From Bradyrhizobium nivariense (GTDB taxonomy: Bacteria; Pseudomonadota; Alphaproteobacteria; Rhizobiales; Xanthobacteraceae), in NCBI RefSeq assembly GCF_029846715.1, contig NZ_JARVWW010000013.1:1-64000 (forward strand): a stretch of 64,000 nucleotides of DNA. Reading direction: 5' to 3'. Both the position numbers and the translations under genes were made by a program. This document shows, piece after piece, positions 50,745 through 59,516 of the stretch. Numbering within the stretch: the first letter of the stretch is position 1; every line of letters starts with the position of its first letter. The notes beneath the pieces were generated by a model. That model searched no databases. It worked only from the letters and a program-made list of their open reading frames with translations, and was not told where the DNA came from.

Positions 50745-51785
50745 ATGGCGGCACAGGTCGGCATGGCTCCCATCAAGCAGCGAGGCGTTGCCACGCTGGG
50801 CGGAACGGATAAGGTCGCGGCACTCCTGCTCGCCATGGGCCGGCAGGCGGCCGCGAGCGTGCTCGCGCAGTTCGAGCCGCAGGATATCCGCATCGTTACC
50901 AAGGCCGCGGCCGAGCTGCGGCCGATCACCGCGCAGGAACTCGAGTCGATCGTCGAGGAGTTCGCCCAGCAATTCTCGATGGGCGCCAACATTCTCGGCA
51001 CCCTCGGTGGCCTGGAAGCCGTGCTCGGCGACGTGCTTCCGGCCGACCAGGTCTCGGCCATCATGTCGGACCTGCTCGGCAATTCGAGCCGGTCGGTGTG
51101 GGACCGCGTCTCGTCGGTGTCGGAAAACTCGCTGGCAAGCTACCTCTCCAAGGAGCACCCGCAGACCGCGGCGCTGATCCTGTCCAAGGTCAAGCCGTCC
51201 TGCGCCGCCAAGGTCATGAGCCAGCTGCCGTCGAGCCTGCGCAACGAGCTGATGCGGCGCGTGCTCAGCCTCAAGCCGATCGTCGACGACGCCCTGAGGG
51301 TGCTCGAAAAGACGCTGCACGAGGATTTGACGCTGAACTTCGCCCGCAACCTCGGCGCGGATACCTACGCCCGCGTCGCCGACATCATCAACAAGATGGA
51401 GCGCGGCCATATCGAGGATATGCTGAAGAGCCTGTCGGAGAAGCGGCCGAAGTCGGCCGAAGTGCTGAAGGAGCTGCTGTTCACCTTCGACGACGTGACC
51501 AACCTGACGCCGAAGGCGCGCACCATGATCTTCGACCAGGTGCCGACCGATCGCATCGTCATCGCGCTGAAGGGCACCGACAAGCATTTCCGCGAGATGA
51601 TCCTGTCCTCGGTCGCCTCGCGCGTCCGCCGCGTCGTCGAGCACGAACTCGCCATCGGCGAGCCGTCGAACCAGCGCGACGTGCTGGAGGCGCGGCGCGT
51701 GATTACCGACCTCGCGCTCGACCTCGCGGAAAAGGGCGAAATCGAGCTCAACCCCGAGCAGGAGGATGAGCTGGTCTTCCGCTGA
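50745..51785 (+). CDS. fliG: Flagellar motor switch protein FliG
   Basis: A 346-residue rotor protein that links the MS-ring to the stator. The N-terminal domain (KVAALLLAMGRQAAASVLAQ), the middle domain with the EHPQTAALILSKVKPSCAAK motif, and the C-terminal torque helix with charged residues (DEL-type acid at the end of ELNPEQEDELVF; Arg and Glu in RVRRVVEHELAIGEP) are all present. Length is usual. Immediately downstream of fliN and 13 bp before flhB. Confidence 0.95.
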   Translation: MAAQVGMAPIKQRGVATLGGTDKVAALLLAMGRQAAASVLAQFEPQDIRIVTKAAAELRPITAQELESIVEEFAQQFSMGANILGTLGGLEAVLGDVLPADQVSAIMSDLLGNSSRSVWDRVSSVSENSLASYLSKEHPQTAALILSKVKPSCAAKVMSQLPSSLRNELMRRVLSLKPIVDDALRVLEKTLHEDLTLNFARNLGADTYARVADIINKMERGHIEDMLKSLSEKRPKSAEVLKELLFTFDDVTNLTPKARTMIFDQVPTDRIVIALKGTDKHFREMILSSVASRVRRVVEHELAIGEPSNQRDVLEARRVITDLALDLAEKGEIELNPEQEDELVFR

Positions 51786-51798
51786 CCGCTGAACCGGC

Positions 51799-52884
51799 AT
51801 GGCAGAAACAACCGATCAGGAGAGCAAGACCGAAGAGCCGACCGAGAAGAAAGTCCGCGATGCGCTCGAACAGGGCAAAATCCCGGTCTCTCGGGAGGCG
51901 TCGATCTTCGCCTCGATGGCCGCGCTGATGGTGATCCAGGCCTTCCTGATCGGCCAGGGCGTGCAGCAATTGACGCCGATGCTGACGAGCTTTCTCGACG
52001 ATCCCGACGGCTTCCCTCTCAGCACCGGGGCCGACGCCCTGAATCTCCTCACCGTGGTAGGGCTTCAGGCATTGCGGTTCCTGGTGCCGCTGGTGGTCAT
52101 CCTGGCGGTGTTCGGGCTCGCAGCCTCGCTGTTGCAAAACGCGCCCAGCCTGGTGCTCCAGCGCATCATGCCGGACCTTTCGCGAATTTCTCCGCTCAAA
52201 GGCTGGAGCCGGCTGTTTGGATCGCAGGGCCTCGTCGAGTTCGCCAAGTCGCTGTTCAAGCTCGCCGCGGTGACCGTCGTCGTCGCGTTCGTGCTGCGCT
52301 CGTCGGAAGCGAGGGCGTTCGAGGCGATGTACACCGATCCGGTCGCACTGCCGGAGATGATTCTCAACATCGCCATGCGGATCGTCTCGGCGATCTGCAT
52401 CGCGACCATCGTCCTGGTCGCGATCGATCTCGCCTGGGCGCGCTTCCATTGGCGGCGCGAGCTGCGCATGACGCGGCAGGAGATCAAGGACGAGCACAAG
52501 CAGGCCGAAGGCGATCCGTTGATCAAGGCGCGCCTGCGCTCGCTGGCGCGCGACCGCTCGCGCCAGCGCATGATCTCCTCCGCATCGCGCGCGACGCTGG
52601 TGATCGCGAACCCGACGCACTTCGCAATCGCACTGCGCTACGAGCGCGAGGAAAATCCGGCGCCGATCGTCGTGGCCAAGGGCATGGACGTGATCGCGCT
52701 GAAGATCCGCGAAGTCGCCGAGCAGAACCGGATTCCGGTGATCGAGAACAAGGCGCTGGCACGCGCGCTCTACGAGGCGGTTCAGGTCGACCAGGTGATT
52801 CCGGCGGAGTTCTTCCGGCCGGTCGCCGAGATCATCTACTTCCTGCAGTCCAAGCAGACGTCACGGACCGAGAAGGTTCAGTAG
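51799..52884 (+). CDS. flhB: Flagellar export switch protein FlhB
   Basis: A 361-residue inner-membrane protein of the flagellar export gate. It starts with the acidic SKTEEPTEKKVRDALEQGKI pattern, has four helices (about 35-55, 90-112, 148-170, 190-212), and the cytoplasmic domain with the autocleavage site NPTH (Asn-Pro-Thr-His, around residue 270) in VIANPTHFAIALRYE. Autocleavage changes export from hook to filament substrates. It follows fliG and is separated from flgB by 85 bp without a terminator. Confidence 0.95.
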   Translation: MAETTDQESKTEEPTEKKVRDALEQGKIPVSREASIFASMAALMVIQAFLIGQGVQQLTPMLTSFLDDPDGFPLSTGADALNLLTVVGLQALRFLVPLVVILAVFGLAASLLQNAPSLVLQRIMPDLSRISPLKGWSRLFGSQGLVEFAKSLFKLAAVTVVVAFVLRSSEARAFEAMYTDPVALPEMILNIAMRIVSAICIATIVLVAIDLAWARFHWRRELRMTRQEIKDEHKQAEGDPLIKARLRSLARDRSRQRMISSASRATLVIANPTHFAIALRYEREENPAPIVVAKGMDVIALKIREVAEQNRIPVIENKALARALYEAVQVDQVIPAEFFRPVAEIIYFLQSKQTSRTEKVQ

Positions 52885-52969
52885 AATTCCGAGGACGACG
52901 TCTCGCGCATCAGCCTGACGAAAGCTTGCGATCCTAAGTTTACCCTGTCTGAACCAGAATGGTGCTGCC

Positions 52970-53350
52970 GTGGGACCGCTCTATCTCTTCGAACTCGCAT
53001 CGTCGCAGGCGCGGTACCTCGAGCTCCGCCAGTCGACGATCGCCACCAACGTCGCCAACGCCAATACGCCGGGCTTCAAGGCGCGCGACGTCGAGCCGTT
53101 CAACAAGGTGCTCGACGGCATGCCGGTGAGGCTCGCGACGACGTCGCCATCGCACATGCAGCTCTCCGCGGCCGAGAGCGACACGCGGGCGACCGCGAAG
53201 AAGGACAGCTGGGACGTGGTTCACTCCGGCAACTCCGTCAGCCTCGAGCAGGAAATGATCAAGGGCAGCGACGTCAGCCGCGACTACTCGATGAACTCGG
53301 CGGTCGTGCGGTCGTTTCACCGCATGCTGCTGTCGAGCGCGAAGACCTGA
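52970..53350 (+). CDS. flgB: Flagellar basal-body rod protein FlgB
   Basis: A 126-residue proximal rod protein. The N-terminal rod pattern reads QARYLELRQSTIATNVANAN followed by TPGFKARDVEPF, and the end is MNSAVVRSFHRMLLSSAKT. GTG 52970 is the only start that keeps the frame and the length; an ATG at 52959 is in another frame. It begins the rod set flgB-flgC-fliE-flgG. Confidence 0.92.
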   Translation: MGPLYLFELASSQARYLELRQSTIATNVANANTPGFKARDVEPFNKVLDGMPVRLATTSPSHMQLSAAESDTRATAKKDSWDVVHSGNSVSLEQEMIKGSDVSRDYSMNSAVVRSFHRMLLSSAKT

Positions 53351-53361
53351 GGTGAACTGAC

Positions 53362-53778
53362 ATGCTGGACGCACTGCAATCTTCATTGACGGTCGCGAGC
53401 TCCGGGCTCGAAGCGCAGTCGACGCGCATGCGCATCGTCTCGGAGAACCTCGCCAACGCGACGTCGACGGGGCGCGCCGCCGGCGCGGATCCCTATCAGC
53501 GCAAGACCATCACCTTCGATGCAGCGATGGACCGCGCCTCGGGCGCGCAGCTGGCGAAGGTCAAGGAGATCGGGGTCGACACCACGCCGTACCGCGTGGA
53601 GTACGAGCCGGGGCATCCCGCCGCCGACAAGGCCGGCTACGTCAAGCTGCCGAACGTCAACATGATGATCGAGATGGCGGACATGCGGGAAGTCAACCGG
53701 TCCTATGAAGCCAATCTACAGGTCGTGAAACAGGTGAGGTCGATGCTGGGCATGACCATCGACCTGCTGAGGAGCTGA
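53362..53778 (+). CDS. flgC: Flagellar basal-body rod protein FlgC
   Basis: A 138-residue proximal rod protein. Motifs are ASSGLEAQSTRMRIVSENLA followed by NATSTGRAAGADPYQRK, and the C-terminal VNMMIEMADMREVNRSYEAN, LQVVKQVRSMLGMTIDLLRS. GAGGTGAACTGAC precedes ATG 53362. It lies 11 bp after flgB and two before fliE. Confidence 0.94.
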   Translation: MLDALQSSLTVASSGLEAQSTRMRIVSENLANATSTGRAAGADPYQRKTITFDAAMDRASGAQLAKVKEIGVDTTPYRVEYEPGHPAADKAGYVKLPNVNMMIEMADMREVNRSYEANLQVVKQVRSMLGMTIDLLRS

Positions 53779-53780
53779 CA

Positions 53781-54110
53781 ATGCTTGAGGCAATTTCATC
53801 CACCGCGATTTCCGCCGGGCAAGCGGCGAGCCGCGCGACCGAGGCGCAGGCCATCTCGCCTGCGGCGACGCCCGCGATCCAGCCCGGCGGCGAGGTCGGA
53901 TTCGAATCGGTGATGAAGCAGGTGACGACGGACGCGATCGGCACGCTGAAGGCGGGTGAAGCGGCGTCGATCTCGGCGATGCAGGGCAAGGAATCGACGC
54001 GGCGCGTCGTGGAGGCGCTGATGTCGGCCGAGCAGGCCCTGCAGACGGCCGTCGCGGTTCGCGACAAGGTCGTGCAGGCCTACCAAGAAGTCGTTCGGAT
54101 GTCGATCTGA
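53781..54110 (+). CDS. fliE: Flagellar hook-basal body complex protein FliE
   Basis: A 109-residue protein that joins the MS-ring to the rod. The conserved C-terminal half reads AGEAASISAMQGKESTRRVV, then EALMSAEQALQTAVAVRDKV and VQAYQEVVRMSI. The N-terminal part is Ala-rich and variable. Two bases after flgC. Confidence 0.93.
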   Translation: MLEAISSTAISAGQAASRATEAQAISPAATPAIQPGGEVGFESVMKQVTTDAIGTLKAGEAASISAMQGKESTRRVVEALMSAEQALQTAVAVRDKVVQAYQEVVRMSI

Positions 54111-54125
54111 TCAAGGAGTGACGCT

Positions 54126-54914
54126 GTGAAATCGCTTGCCATCGCGGCTACGGGCATGAACGCCCAGCAGACCAACATCGAAGTCATCGCGAACAACATC
54201 GCCAACATCAACTCGACGTCGTACAAGCGGGCGCGCGCGGAATTCACCGATCTGTTCTACCAGATGGACCGCATGCAGGGTGTTGCGAACACCAACGGCT
54301 CGTCACCGATCCCGGAAGGCGCCAATCTCGGCCTCGGCGTCAAGTCGGCGGCGATCCGCAAGCTGCACATCCAGGGCGCGCTCACGCAGACCGGAAATCC
54401 CTACGACATGGCGATCAACGGTCGCGGCTGGTTTCAGGTGCTCGGCCCGAACAACGAGGTGCAATATACCCGCGCGGGTTCGTTCAACACCAATGCCAAC
54501 AGCCAGCTCGTCACGACCGACGGCTACCTGCTGGATCCCTCCATTACGGTGCCGCAGGGAACGGTGCAGGTCACCGTCAACCAGACCGGTCAGGTGTTTG
54601 CCAAGCTGGATACGGCCGTCAACCCGCAGCAGATCGGCCAGCTCAACCTTGCCAATTTCGCCAACGAAGCGGGCCTTGAGCCGCTTGGCAGCAATCTCTA
54701 TCGCGAGACCACGGCGTCCGGCACGCCGGTCGTCGGGCTGCCGGGCGATTCCGGCTACGGCAAGATCAACCAGCAATATCTCGAAGCCTCGAACGTCGAC
54801 CCGGTCAAGGAAATCACCGAGTTGATCTCGGCGCAGCGCGCCTACGAAATGAATGCCAAGGTCATCCAGGCCTCGGATGAAATGGCCCAGACAGTCTCGA
54901 AGGGCATGCGCTAG
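54126..54914 (+). CDS. flgG: Flagellar distal rod protein FlgG
   Basis: A 262-residue distal rod protein. It starts KSLAIAATGMNAQQTNIEVI followed by ANNIANINSTSYKRARAEFT, the FlgG-type N-terminus with the distal-rod insertion region (LFYQMDRMQG). Centre: INGRGWFQVLGPNNEVQYTR. End: ASNVDPVKEITELISAQRAY and EMNAKVIQASDEMAQTVSKG. GTG 54126 follows AAGGAGTGAC. The next gene begins 13 bp later. Confidence 0.95.
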   Translation: MKSLAIAATGMNAQQTNIEVIANNIANINSTSYKRARAEFTDLFYQMDRMQGVANTNGSSPIPEGANLGLGVKSAAIRKLHIQGALTQTGNPYDMAINGRGWFQVLGPNNEVQYTRAGSFNTNANSQLVTTDGYLLDPSITVPQGTVQVTVNQTGQVFAKLDTAVNPQQIGQLNLANFANEAGLEPLGSNLYRETTASGTPVVGLPGDSGYGKINQQYLEASNVDPVKEITELISAQRAYEMNAKVIQASDEMAQTVSKGMR

Positions 54915-54927
54915 TTCCGGTGTCTCG

Positions 54928-55404
54928 ATGTTGAACAGGGTAGGCTTGATGGCGCGCGGGTTGGCCGCTGTGCTGCTGGTTCTCGTCTCGGCGCAGGTCG
55001 CCGCGGCCGAAGAGAAGCGGCTTCCCGTGCCGGCTGTCTCGATCCGCGCCGGGGATCTGATCCGGGACGACATGATCACCGAGCGCGCCTTCGCGCCGAA
55101 CGTGCTCGGCGTCGCCATGTTCATCGAAGGACGCCAGGTCCTCGTCGGGCGAATGGCACGGCGCACGTTGCTGCCCGGTCAGCCGATCCCGACCAATTCG
55201 GTGGAGGATCCCTGGACGGTCGCCCGCGGCGCGATGGTCAAGGTCGTGGTCGAAGACAGCGGCCTGTCGATCGTGACCTACGGCGCAGCGATGCAGTCGG
55301 GCGCGCCCGGCGCGCTCATTCCGATCCGAAACACCGATACCGGTGTGATCATCAGGGGCATTGTCCAGCCCGACGGCACCGTCAAGGTCGTGGACGGGTC
55401 ATGA
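54928..55404 (+). CDS. flgA: Flagellar P-ring assembly chaperone FlgA
   Basis: A 158-residue periplasmic protein with signal peptide (GLMARGLAAVLLVLVSAQVA, then AAEEK). The SAF-like domain reads PAVSIRAGDLIRDDMITERA, LLPGQPIPTNSVEDPWTVAR, GAMVKVVVEDSGLSIVTYG and NTDTGVIIRGIVQPDGTVKV. It lacks the extra N-terminal domain of enterobacterial FlgA (about 220 residues), which is normal for rhizobia. Its end overlaps flgI by four bases. Confidence 0.9.
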   Translation: MLNRVGLMARGLAAVLLVLVSAQVAAAEEKRLPVPAVSIRAGDLIRDDMITERAFAPNVLGVAMFIEGRQVLVGRMARRTLLPGQPIPTNSVEDPWTVARGAMVKVVVEDSGLSIVTYGAAMQSGAPGALIPIRNTDTGVIIRGIVQPDGTVKVVDGS

Positions 55405-56531
55405 CCAGAGCCCTGCTTGCGCTCGTCCTGCTCGTTTCCGCCGTCAGCGCCCAGGCCGCCGTCCGCATCAAGGACATCGCGGACATCAAGGGATTGCGCG
55501 AAAACCAGATCGTGGGCTATGGCCTCGTCATCGGCCTGAACGGCACCGGCGACACGCTCCGCAATGCGCCGTTCACGGAGCAGTCCTTGCAATCGATGCT
55601 CGAGAACATGGGCATTAATGTCAGGAACGAGACCACGAGCACGACCAATCCGCCGCGTCCGACGACGCTGCGCACGCGCAACGTCGCGGCCGTGATGGTG
55701 ACCGCGGACCTGCAGCCTTCGATCGGTGCGGGCGAGCGCATGGACGTGACCGTGTCGTCGCTCGGCGATGCGACCTCGCTGCTCGGCGGCACCCTGGTGA
55801 TGACGTCGCTGCGCGCGGCGGACGGCGCAGTCTACGCGGTGGCGCAAGGCGCGGTCACGGTCGCCGGCTACAGTGTCGGAGGCCAGGCCCAGAACGTCAG
55901 CCAGGGCACGCCGACTGCGGGCCGCATTCCGAACGGCGCGCTGGTCGAGCGCGAGGTGCAGGGTAGTCTCCATGAAATGGAATACCTGGTCCTGGAACTG
56001 AAGAACCCCGACTTCGTCACCGCAACGCGAATCCTCGACGCCATCAACCGCTACGCCGGCGGACGCTACCGCGCGCAGATCGCCTTCGAACGCGACTACC
56101 GGACCATCGTGCTTTCGAAGCCGCGCCACATCGGCCCGGTGCGTTTTCTTGCCGAAATCGGCGAGCTGACCGTCGAGCCGGACACGCCGGCGCGGGTGGT
56201 GATCAACGAGCGCACCGGCACGGTGGTGATCGGACGCGACGTACGGATTTCGACCGTTGCCGTGACGCACGGCAATCTGACGGTCCGCGTCACCGAGCTT
56301 CCCGTGGTGTCGCAGCCGGCGCCGTTCTCGCAAGGGAAGACGGTGGTCGTGCCCCAGACCGTGGTCGAGGCCAACGAGGCCGGATCGCAGGTGGCGATCC
56401 TGAGCGGCGTCGATCTCCAGCGCCTGGTGCGCGGGCTGAACCAGATCGGCCTGAAGCCATCAGGTATCATCGCGATCCTCCAGGCGATCAAGACGGCCGG
56501 CGCCCTCCAGGCCGATGTCATCGTCCAATGA
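55401..56531 (+). CDS. flgI: Flagellar P-ring protein FlgI
   Basis: A 376-residue periplasmic ring protein. A signal peptide (ALLALVLLVSAVSAQA) is followed by RIKDIADIKGLRENQIVGYG, then LVIGLNGTGDTLRNAPFTEQ and RNVAAVMVTADLQPSIGAGE. The C-terminal part holds GLNQIGLKPSGIIAILQAIK and TAGALQADVIVQ. ATG 55401 overlaps the flgA stop. FlgI forms the P-ring around the rod in the peptidoglycan, assisted by FlgA. Confidence 0.95.
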   Translation: MTRALLALVLLVSAVSAQAAVRIKDIADIKGLRENQIVGYGLVIGLNGTGDTLRNAPFTEQSLQSMLENMGINVRNETTSTTNPPRPTTLRTRNVAAVMVTADLQPSIGAGERMDVTVSSLGDATSLLGGTLVMTSLRAADGAVYAVAQGAVTVAGYSVGGQAQNVSQGTPTAGRIPNGALVEREVQGSLHEMEYLVLELKNPDFVTATRILDAINRYAGGRYRAQIAFERDYRTIVLSKPRHIGPVRFLAEIGELTVEPDTPARVVINERTGTVVIGRDVRISTVAVTHGNLTVRVTELPVVSQPAPFSQGKTVVVPQTVVEANEAGSQVAILSGVDLQRLVRGLNQIGLKPSGIIAILQAIKTAGALQADVIVQ

Positions 56532-56598
56532 TGCGTAAGCGTCGTGCAAGCTTGGTCGCTCAATGCTCAGGTCTCGACCGAGAATCGCACGCGGCCCG

Positions 56599-57354
56599 AT
56601 GTTGAAGCTGGATCACAAAGCCATACTCCTCCTCCTGGTCGCGGCCTCCGCCCTCGCGAGCGCTTCGCCCGTGCTGGCGCTGGATGAGGCCAAGCCGTCG
56701 AAGCCGCTCAACCTGCTGTCCTTCGCGCGCGCCCGCGCGCCGGGACCGCAGAAGCCGATCTCGTCGATCCCAAGCGACAATGCGGCGATCCGGGCGACGG
56801 CATGGACGGCCGAAGACTCGGGGCCCGCGACCACGGGTGCCGTGCCAGCTTCCGAGAAGCCGGCGCCGGCAGTCGCGCCGGTGCGCCCCGCCAAGCCCGG
56901 CAGCGTCACGGCGCCGCCGAAGCCTGCGCCGCCCCAGGCCGCTGCAACGGCCGACAACGAAGTCGCTCTGTTCTGCAGCAATGTCGCCGACCCCGCCGTC
57001 GATGCCAGGCTGGCCTGGCAGCTCAAGGAGCTGGAGAAGGCCGAGAACCAGCTCCGCGAGCGGATCGCCGAGGTCGAGGCCAAGCGCGCCGAATACGAGA
57101 AGTGGATGGCTTTGCGCGACGACTTCCTGAAGAAGGCCGAAGCGAGCGTCGTCGAGATCTACTCGCGCATGAAGCCGGACGCTGCCGCGACGCAGATCGC
57201 CGGCATGGCGGACGAGACGGCCGCGGCCGTGCTCGCAAAGCTGAGCCCGAGGAGCTCGAGCGCAATCTTCAACGAGATGGAGACGGGGCGCGCAGCGCAC
57301 CTTGCCGATCTGCTCGGCGGAATGCGTCGCGTGGATGACGGAAAGACCAGATAA
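56599..57354 (+). CDS. motE: MotE-like flagellar chaperone protein
   Basis: A 251-residue protein with signal peptide (LDHKAILLLLVAASALASAS), a Pro/Ala-rich linker (about 50-120) and a helical C-terminal part: KELEKAENQLRERIAEVEAK (coiled coil), then AEASVVEIYSRMKPDAAATQ and MADETAAAVLAKLSPRSSSA. This C-terminal domain is shared with the MgtE_N/FliG-N-like fold found in MotE, which in Sinorhizobium helps to fold the periplasmic MotC. I choose ATG 56599, where the signal peptide begins; ATG 56563 is an in-frame option. Position between flgI and flgH equals that of motE in Rhizobiaceae, which supports the name. Confidence 0.8.
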   Translation: MLKLDHKAILLLLVAASALASASPVLALDEAKPSKPLNLLSFARARAPGPQKPISSIPSDNAAIRATAWTAEDSGPATTGAVPASEKPAPAVAPVRPAKPGSVTAPPKPAPPQAAATADNEVALFCSNVADPAVDARLAWQLKELEKAENQLRERIAEVEAKRAEYEKWMALRDDFLKKAEASVVEIYSRMKPDAAATQIAGMADETAAAVLAKLSPRSSSAIFNEMETGRAAHLADLLGGMRRVDDGKTR

Positions 57355-58050
57355 ATGAAGCTGCTAATCCTCATCCTGTCGCTGTTGTTGCTTGCCGGCT
57401 GTTCCCATGACTCGGCCGAAATCCTGACCGGCCCGAAACTGTCGCCCGTGGGCAGCGGCCTGAGGACGCAGGCTGACCCGATCCCGGTGACGCCCCGCAT
57501 GCGCACGCCCGTCAGCTACCGCTCGACCTGGGACGACGGCACCGATCTCTACCGCGATCCCCGCGCCCGGCGTACCGGCGATGTGGTCACGATCATCATC
57601 TCGATGCAGGACAAGGCCAAGCTCGACAACAAGACCGACCGTTCGCGCGATTCGCAGATCAAGTTCGGCCTCGACTGGCTGATGGATGTCGCCGGATGGC
57701 AGGACAAGGGCCAGACCACCGCCAACCTCAGCACCAACACCCAGATCAAGGGCAACGGCCAGATCGATCGCACAGAGGACATCAAGCTGTCTATCGCAGC
57801 CATCGTCACCGACGTGTTGCCGAACGGCAATATGATGATTAGCGGCTCGCAGGAATTCAAGGTCAATACGGAGATGCGCGTGCTCAACGTCGGCGGCATC
57901 GTGCGTCCACGCGATATCTCGCGAACCAACACGATCTCATACGAGAAGATCGCCGAGGCGCGCGTCGCCTATGGCGGTCGCGGAAATCTGTCTGACGTGC
58001 AGCAGCCTGGATGGGGACATCGGATCTATGACGCCGTGGCACCATTCTGA
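57355..58050 (+). CDS. flgH: Flagellar L-ring lipoprotein FlgH
   Basis: A 231-residue outer-membrane lipoprotein. The lipobox LLLLAGC places the lipidated Cys at residue 16. Features are SLYRDPRARRTGDVVTII-like (here DLYRDPRARRTGDVVTIIIS), SMQDKAKLDNKTDRSRDSQI, and GNMMISGSQEFKVNTEMRVL, then VGGIVRPRDISRTNTISYEK. It directly follows the motE-like gene (ATG right after its stop). FlgH forms the L-ring around the rod in the outer membrane. Confidence 0.95.
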   Translation: MKLLILILSLLLLAGCSHDSAEILTGPKLSPVGSGLRTQADPIPVTPRMRTPVSYRSTWDDGTDLYRDPRARRTGDVVTIIISMQDKAKLDNKTDRSRDSQIKFGLDWLMDVAGWQDKGQTTANLSTNTQIKGNGQIDRTEDIKLSIAAIVTDVLPNGNMMISGSQEFKVNTEMRVLNVGGIVRPRDISRTNTISYEKIAEARVAYGGRGNLSDVQQPGWGHRIYDAVAPF

Positions 58051-58092
58051 GATTCGCGACCCTCGGGCCGCGTCGCGAGGGCAGAGGACGTC

Positions 58093-58536
58093 ATGCGCCT
58101 GATTGCGGCCATCGTGGTGCTGACCCTGATCGCGATCGGCGCGGGCGCGCTTGCCGGCCTGCATCTGTTTGCGGCCGCCGAGCGCGTCGCCGACGCGAAG
58201 AAAACCGCCACGCCGCCGCCGATGGCGTCGAGCTACGCCGGCAGCGCGCGGCTCAGGAAACTGTCCCCGATCGTGACCAATCTCGCCGCGCCGGCCAACA
58301 ACTGGGCTCGTATCGAAGCCTCCATGGTGACCGAGAGCATGAGCGACGAGGATGCCGGCATCCTGGCCGCCCACATCAGCGAGGACATCGTCACCTATCT
58401 GCGGTCGGCGACGGTTGCGCAGTTCGAGGGATCGCGCGGGCTTCAACATCTGCGCGACGACCTGACCGAGCGCGCCAATATCCGCTCCTCGGGCAAGATC
58501 CGCGAATTGATCATTGAGACGTTGGTGATCCAGTGA
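58093..58536 (+). CDS. fliL: Flagellar basal-body-associated protein FliL
   Basis: A 147-residue inner-membrane protein with one N-terminal helix (LIAAIVVLTLIAIGAGALAG) and a periplasmic domain whose C-terminal half follows FliL (ARIEASMVTESMSDEDAGIL, AAHISEDIVTYLRSATVAQF, and the end SGKIRELIIETLVIQ). FliL rings around the stator and stabilises it. Similarity in the first half is weak, as is usual for alphaproteobacteria. It overlaps fliP by four bases. Confidence 0.88.
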   Translation: MRLIAAIVVLTLIAIGAGALAGLHLFAAAERVADAKKTATPPPMASSYAGSARLRKLSPIVTNLAAPANNWARIEASMVTESMSDEDAGILAAHISEDIVTYLRSATVAQFEGSRGLQHLRDDLTERANIRSSGKIRELIIETLVIQ

Positions 58537-59273
58537 AACTGAGAGTCCTGCTGCTTGCGTTGCTCCTGGTCGTGCTGCCCGAGGTGGCACTGGCCCAGAT
58601 TCCGGACCTCAATTCGCTGCTGCCGCCAGGCAACGGCTCGACCAGCGGCCGGATCATCCAGCTGATGGCGGTGATCACGGTGCTGTCGGTGGCGCCGGGA
58701 CTGCTCATCATGGTGACGAGCTTCACGCGATTTGCGGTGGCGCTGTCGTTCCTGCGCTCCGGTCTCGGTCTGCAGACCACGCCCGCCAATCTGGTGCTGA
58801 TCAGCCTCGCGCTGTTCATGACCTTCTACGTGATGGCGCCGACCTTCGACCGCGCCTGGGAGACCGGCGTCCAGCCGCTGATGAAAAACGAGATCTCGGA
58901 GGAAGAGGCCTATTTGAAGATCACCGATCCGTTCCGCGAATTCATGCTGGCCCATGTTCGCGACAAGGATCTGCAGACTTTCGAATCGCTCGCCGCGGAG
59001 AGCTTCCGCAGGAAGTTCGATGACAAGCGCGTCGACATGCGCGTCATCATTCCGGCCTTCATGATTTCCGAGCTCAGGCGTTCGTTCGAGATCGGATTCC
59101 TCATCATCCTGCCGTTCCTCGTCATCGACATGATCGTGGCGACGCTGACCATGTCGATGGGCATGATGATGATGCCGCCGACGATCCTCGCGCTGCCGTT
59201 CAAGATGCTGTTCTTCGTGCTGATCGACGGCTGGAATCTGCTCGCCTCCGGACTGGTGCGGTCGTTCTCGTAA
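58533..59273 (+). CDS. fliP: Flagellar export gate protein FliP
   Basis: A 246-residue export gate protein with signal peptide (LRVLLLALLLVVLPEVALA) and four helices. Family motifs include VITVLSVAPGLLIMVTSFTR, FAVALSFLRSGLGLQTTPAN and FEIGFLIILPFLVIDMIVAT, with MSMGMMMMPPTILALPFKML near the end. It is the last gene of the 11-kb rightward operon; fliQ and fliR are not in the window. The flagellin genes follow after 243 bp. Confidence 0.95.
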   Translation: MKLRVLLLALLLVVLPEVALAQIPDLNSLLPPGNGSTSGRIIQLMAVITVLSVAPGLLIMVTSFTRFAVALSFLRSGLGLQTTPANLVLISLALFMTFYVMAPTFDRAWETGVQPLMKNEISEEEAYLKITDPFREFMLAHVRDKDLQTFESLAAESFRRKFDDKRVDMRVIIPAFMISELRRSFEIGFLIILPFLVIDMIVATLTMSMGMMMMPPTILALPFKMLFFVLIDGWNLLASGLVRSFS

Positions 59274-59407
59274 GAGCCGCGATCGTTGGCCGAACGGCTA
59301 GTTATGGTTAGCGAGAAGTAATATTAACCATATGATATTGCTGCGAAATTCAAGGCCATCTTAATCTGCGTGCAAGATTCAGCGTGCTAGCAATGCGGCA
59401 CGGCGGG

Positions 59408-59480
59408 TTGGACCCCACCCACATTGGTCCAAAGGCATGATGCCGCCCCTCCGTACCGGTGAAAGCCCGGTATGTCCCCA
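59408..59480 (+). ncRNA. flg-Rhizobiales-type structured leader, flagellin 1
   Basis: Two stems: TTGGACC (59408-59414) with GGTCCAA (59426-59432), and TACCGG (59454-59459) with CCGGTA (59467-59472) around a TGAAAGC loop. Between them lies the constant AAAGGCATGATGCCGCCC. The block ends TGTCCCCA, 37 bp before the ATG. Similar blocks precede the two other flagellin genes with compensating base changes. I identify it with the flg-Rhizobiales RNA motif known from flagellin 5' leaders. In Caulobacter, FlbT binds flagellin leaders; a similar role here is inferred. Confidence 0.8.
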
Positions 59481-59516
59481 GTGAAAATGTAACGCGTACA
59501 TAAAGGGACATTCGCA

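Noticed and set aside
59396..59412. Possible sigma-54 promoter (CGGCACG…TTGG) before flagellin 1
   Set aside because: The spacing between the GG and GC elements is one base too long and the second GC is GG; the other two flagellin genes do not share it.
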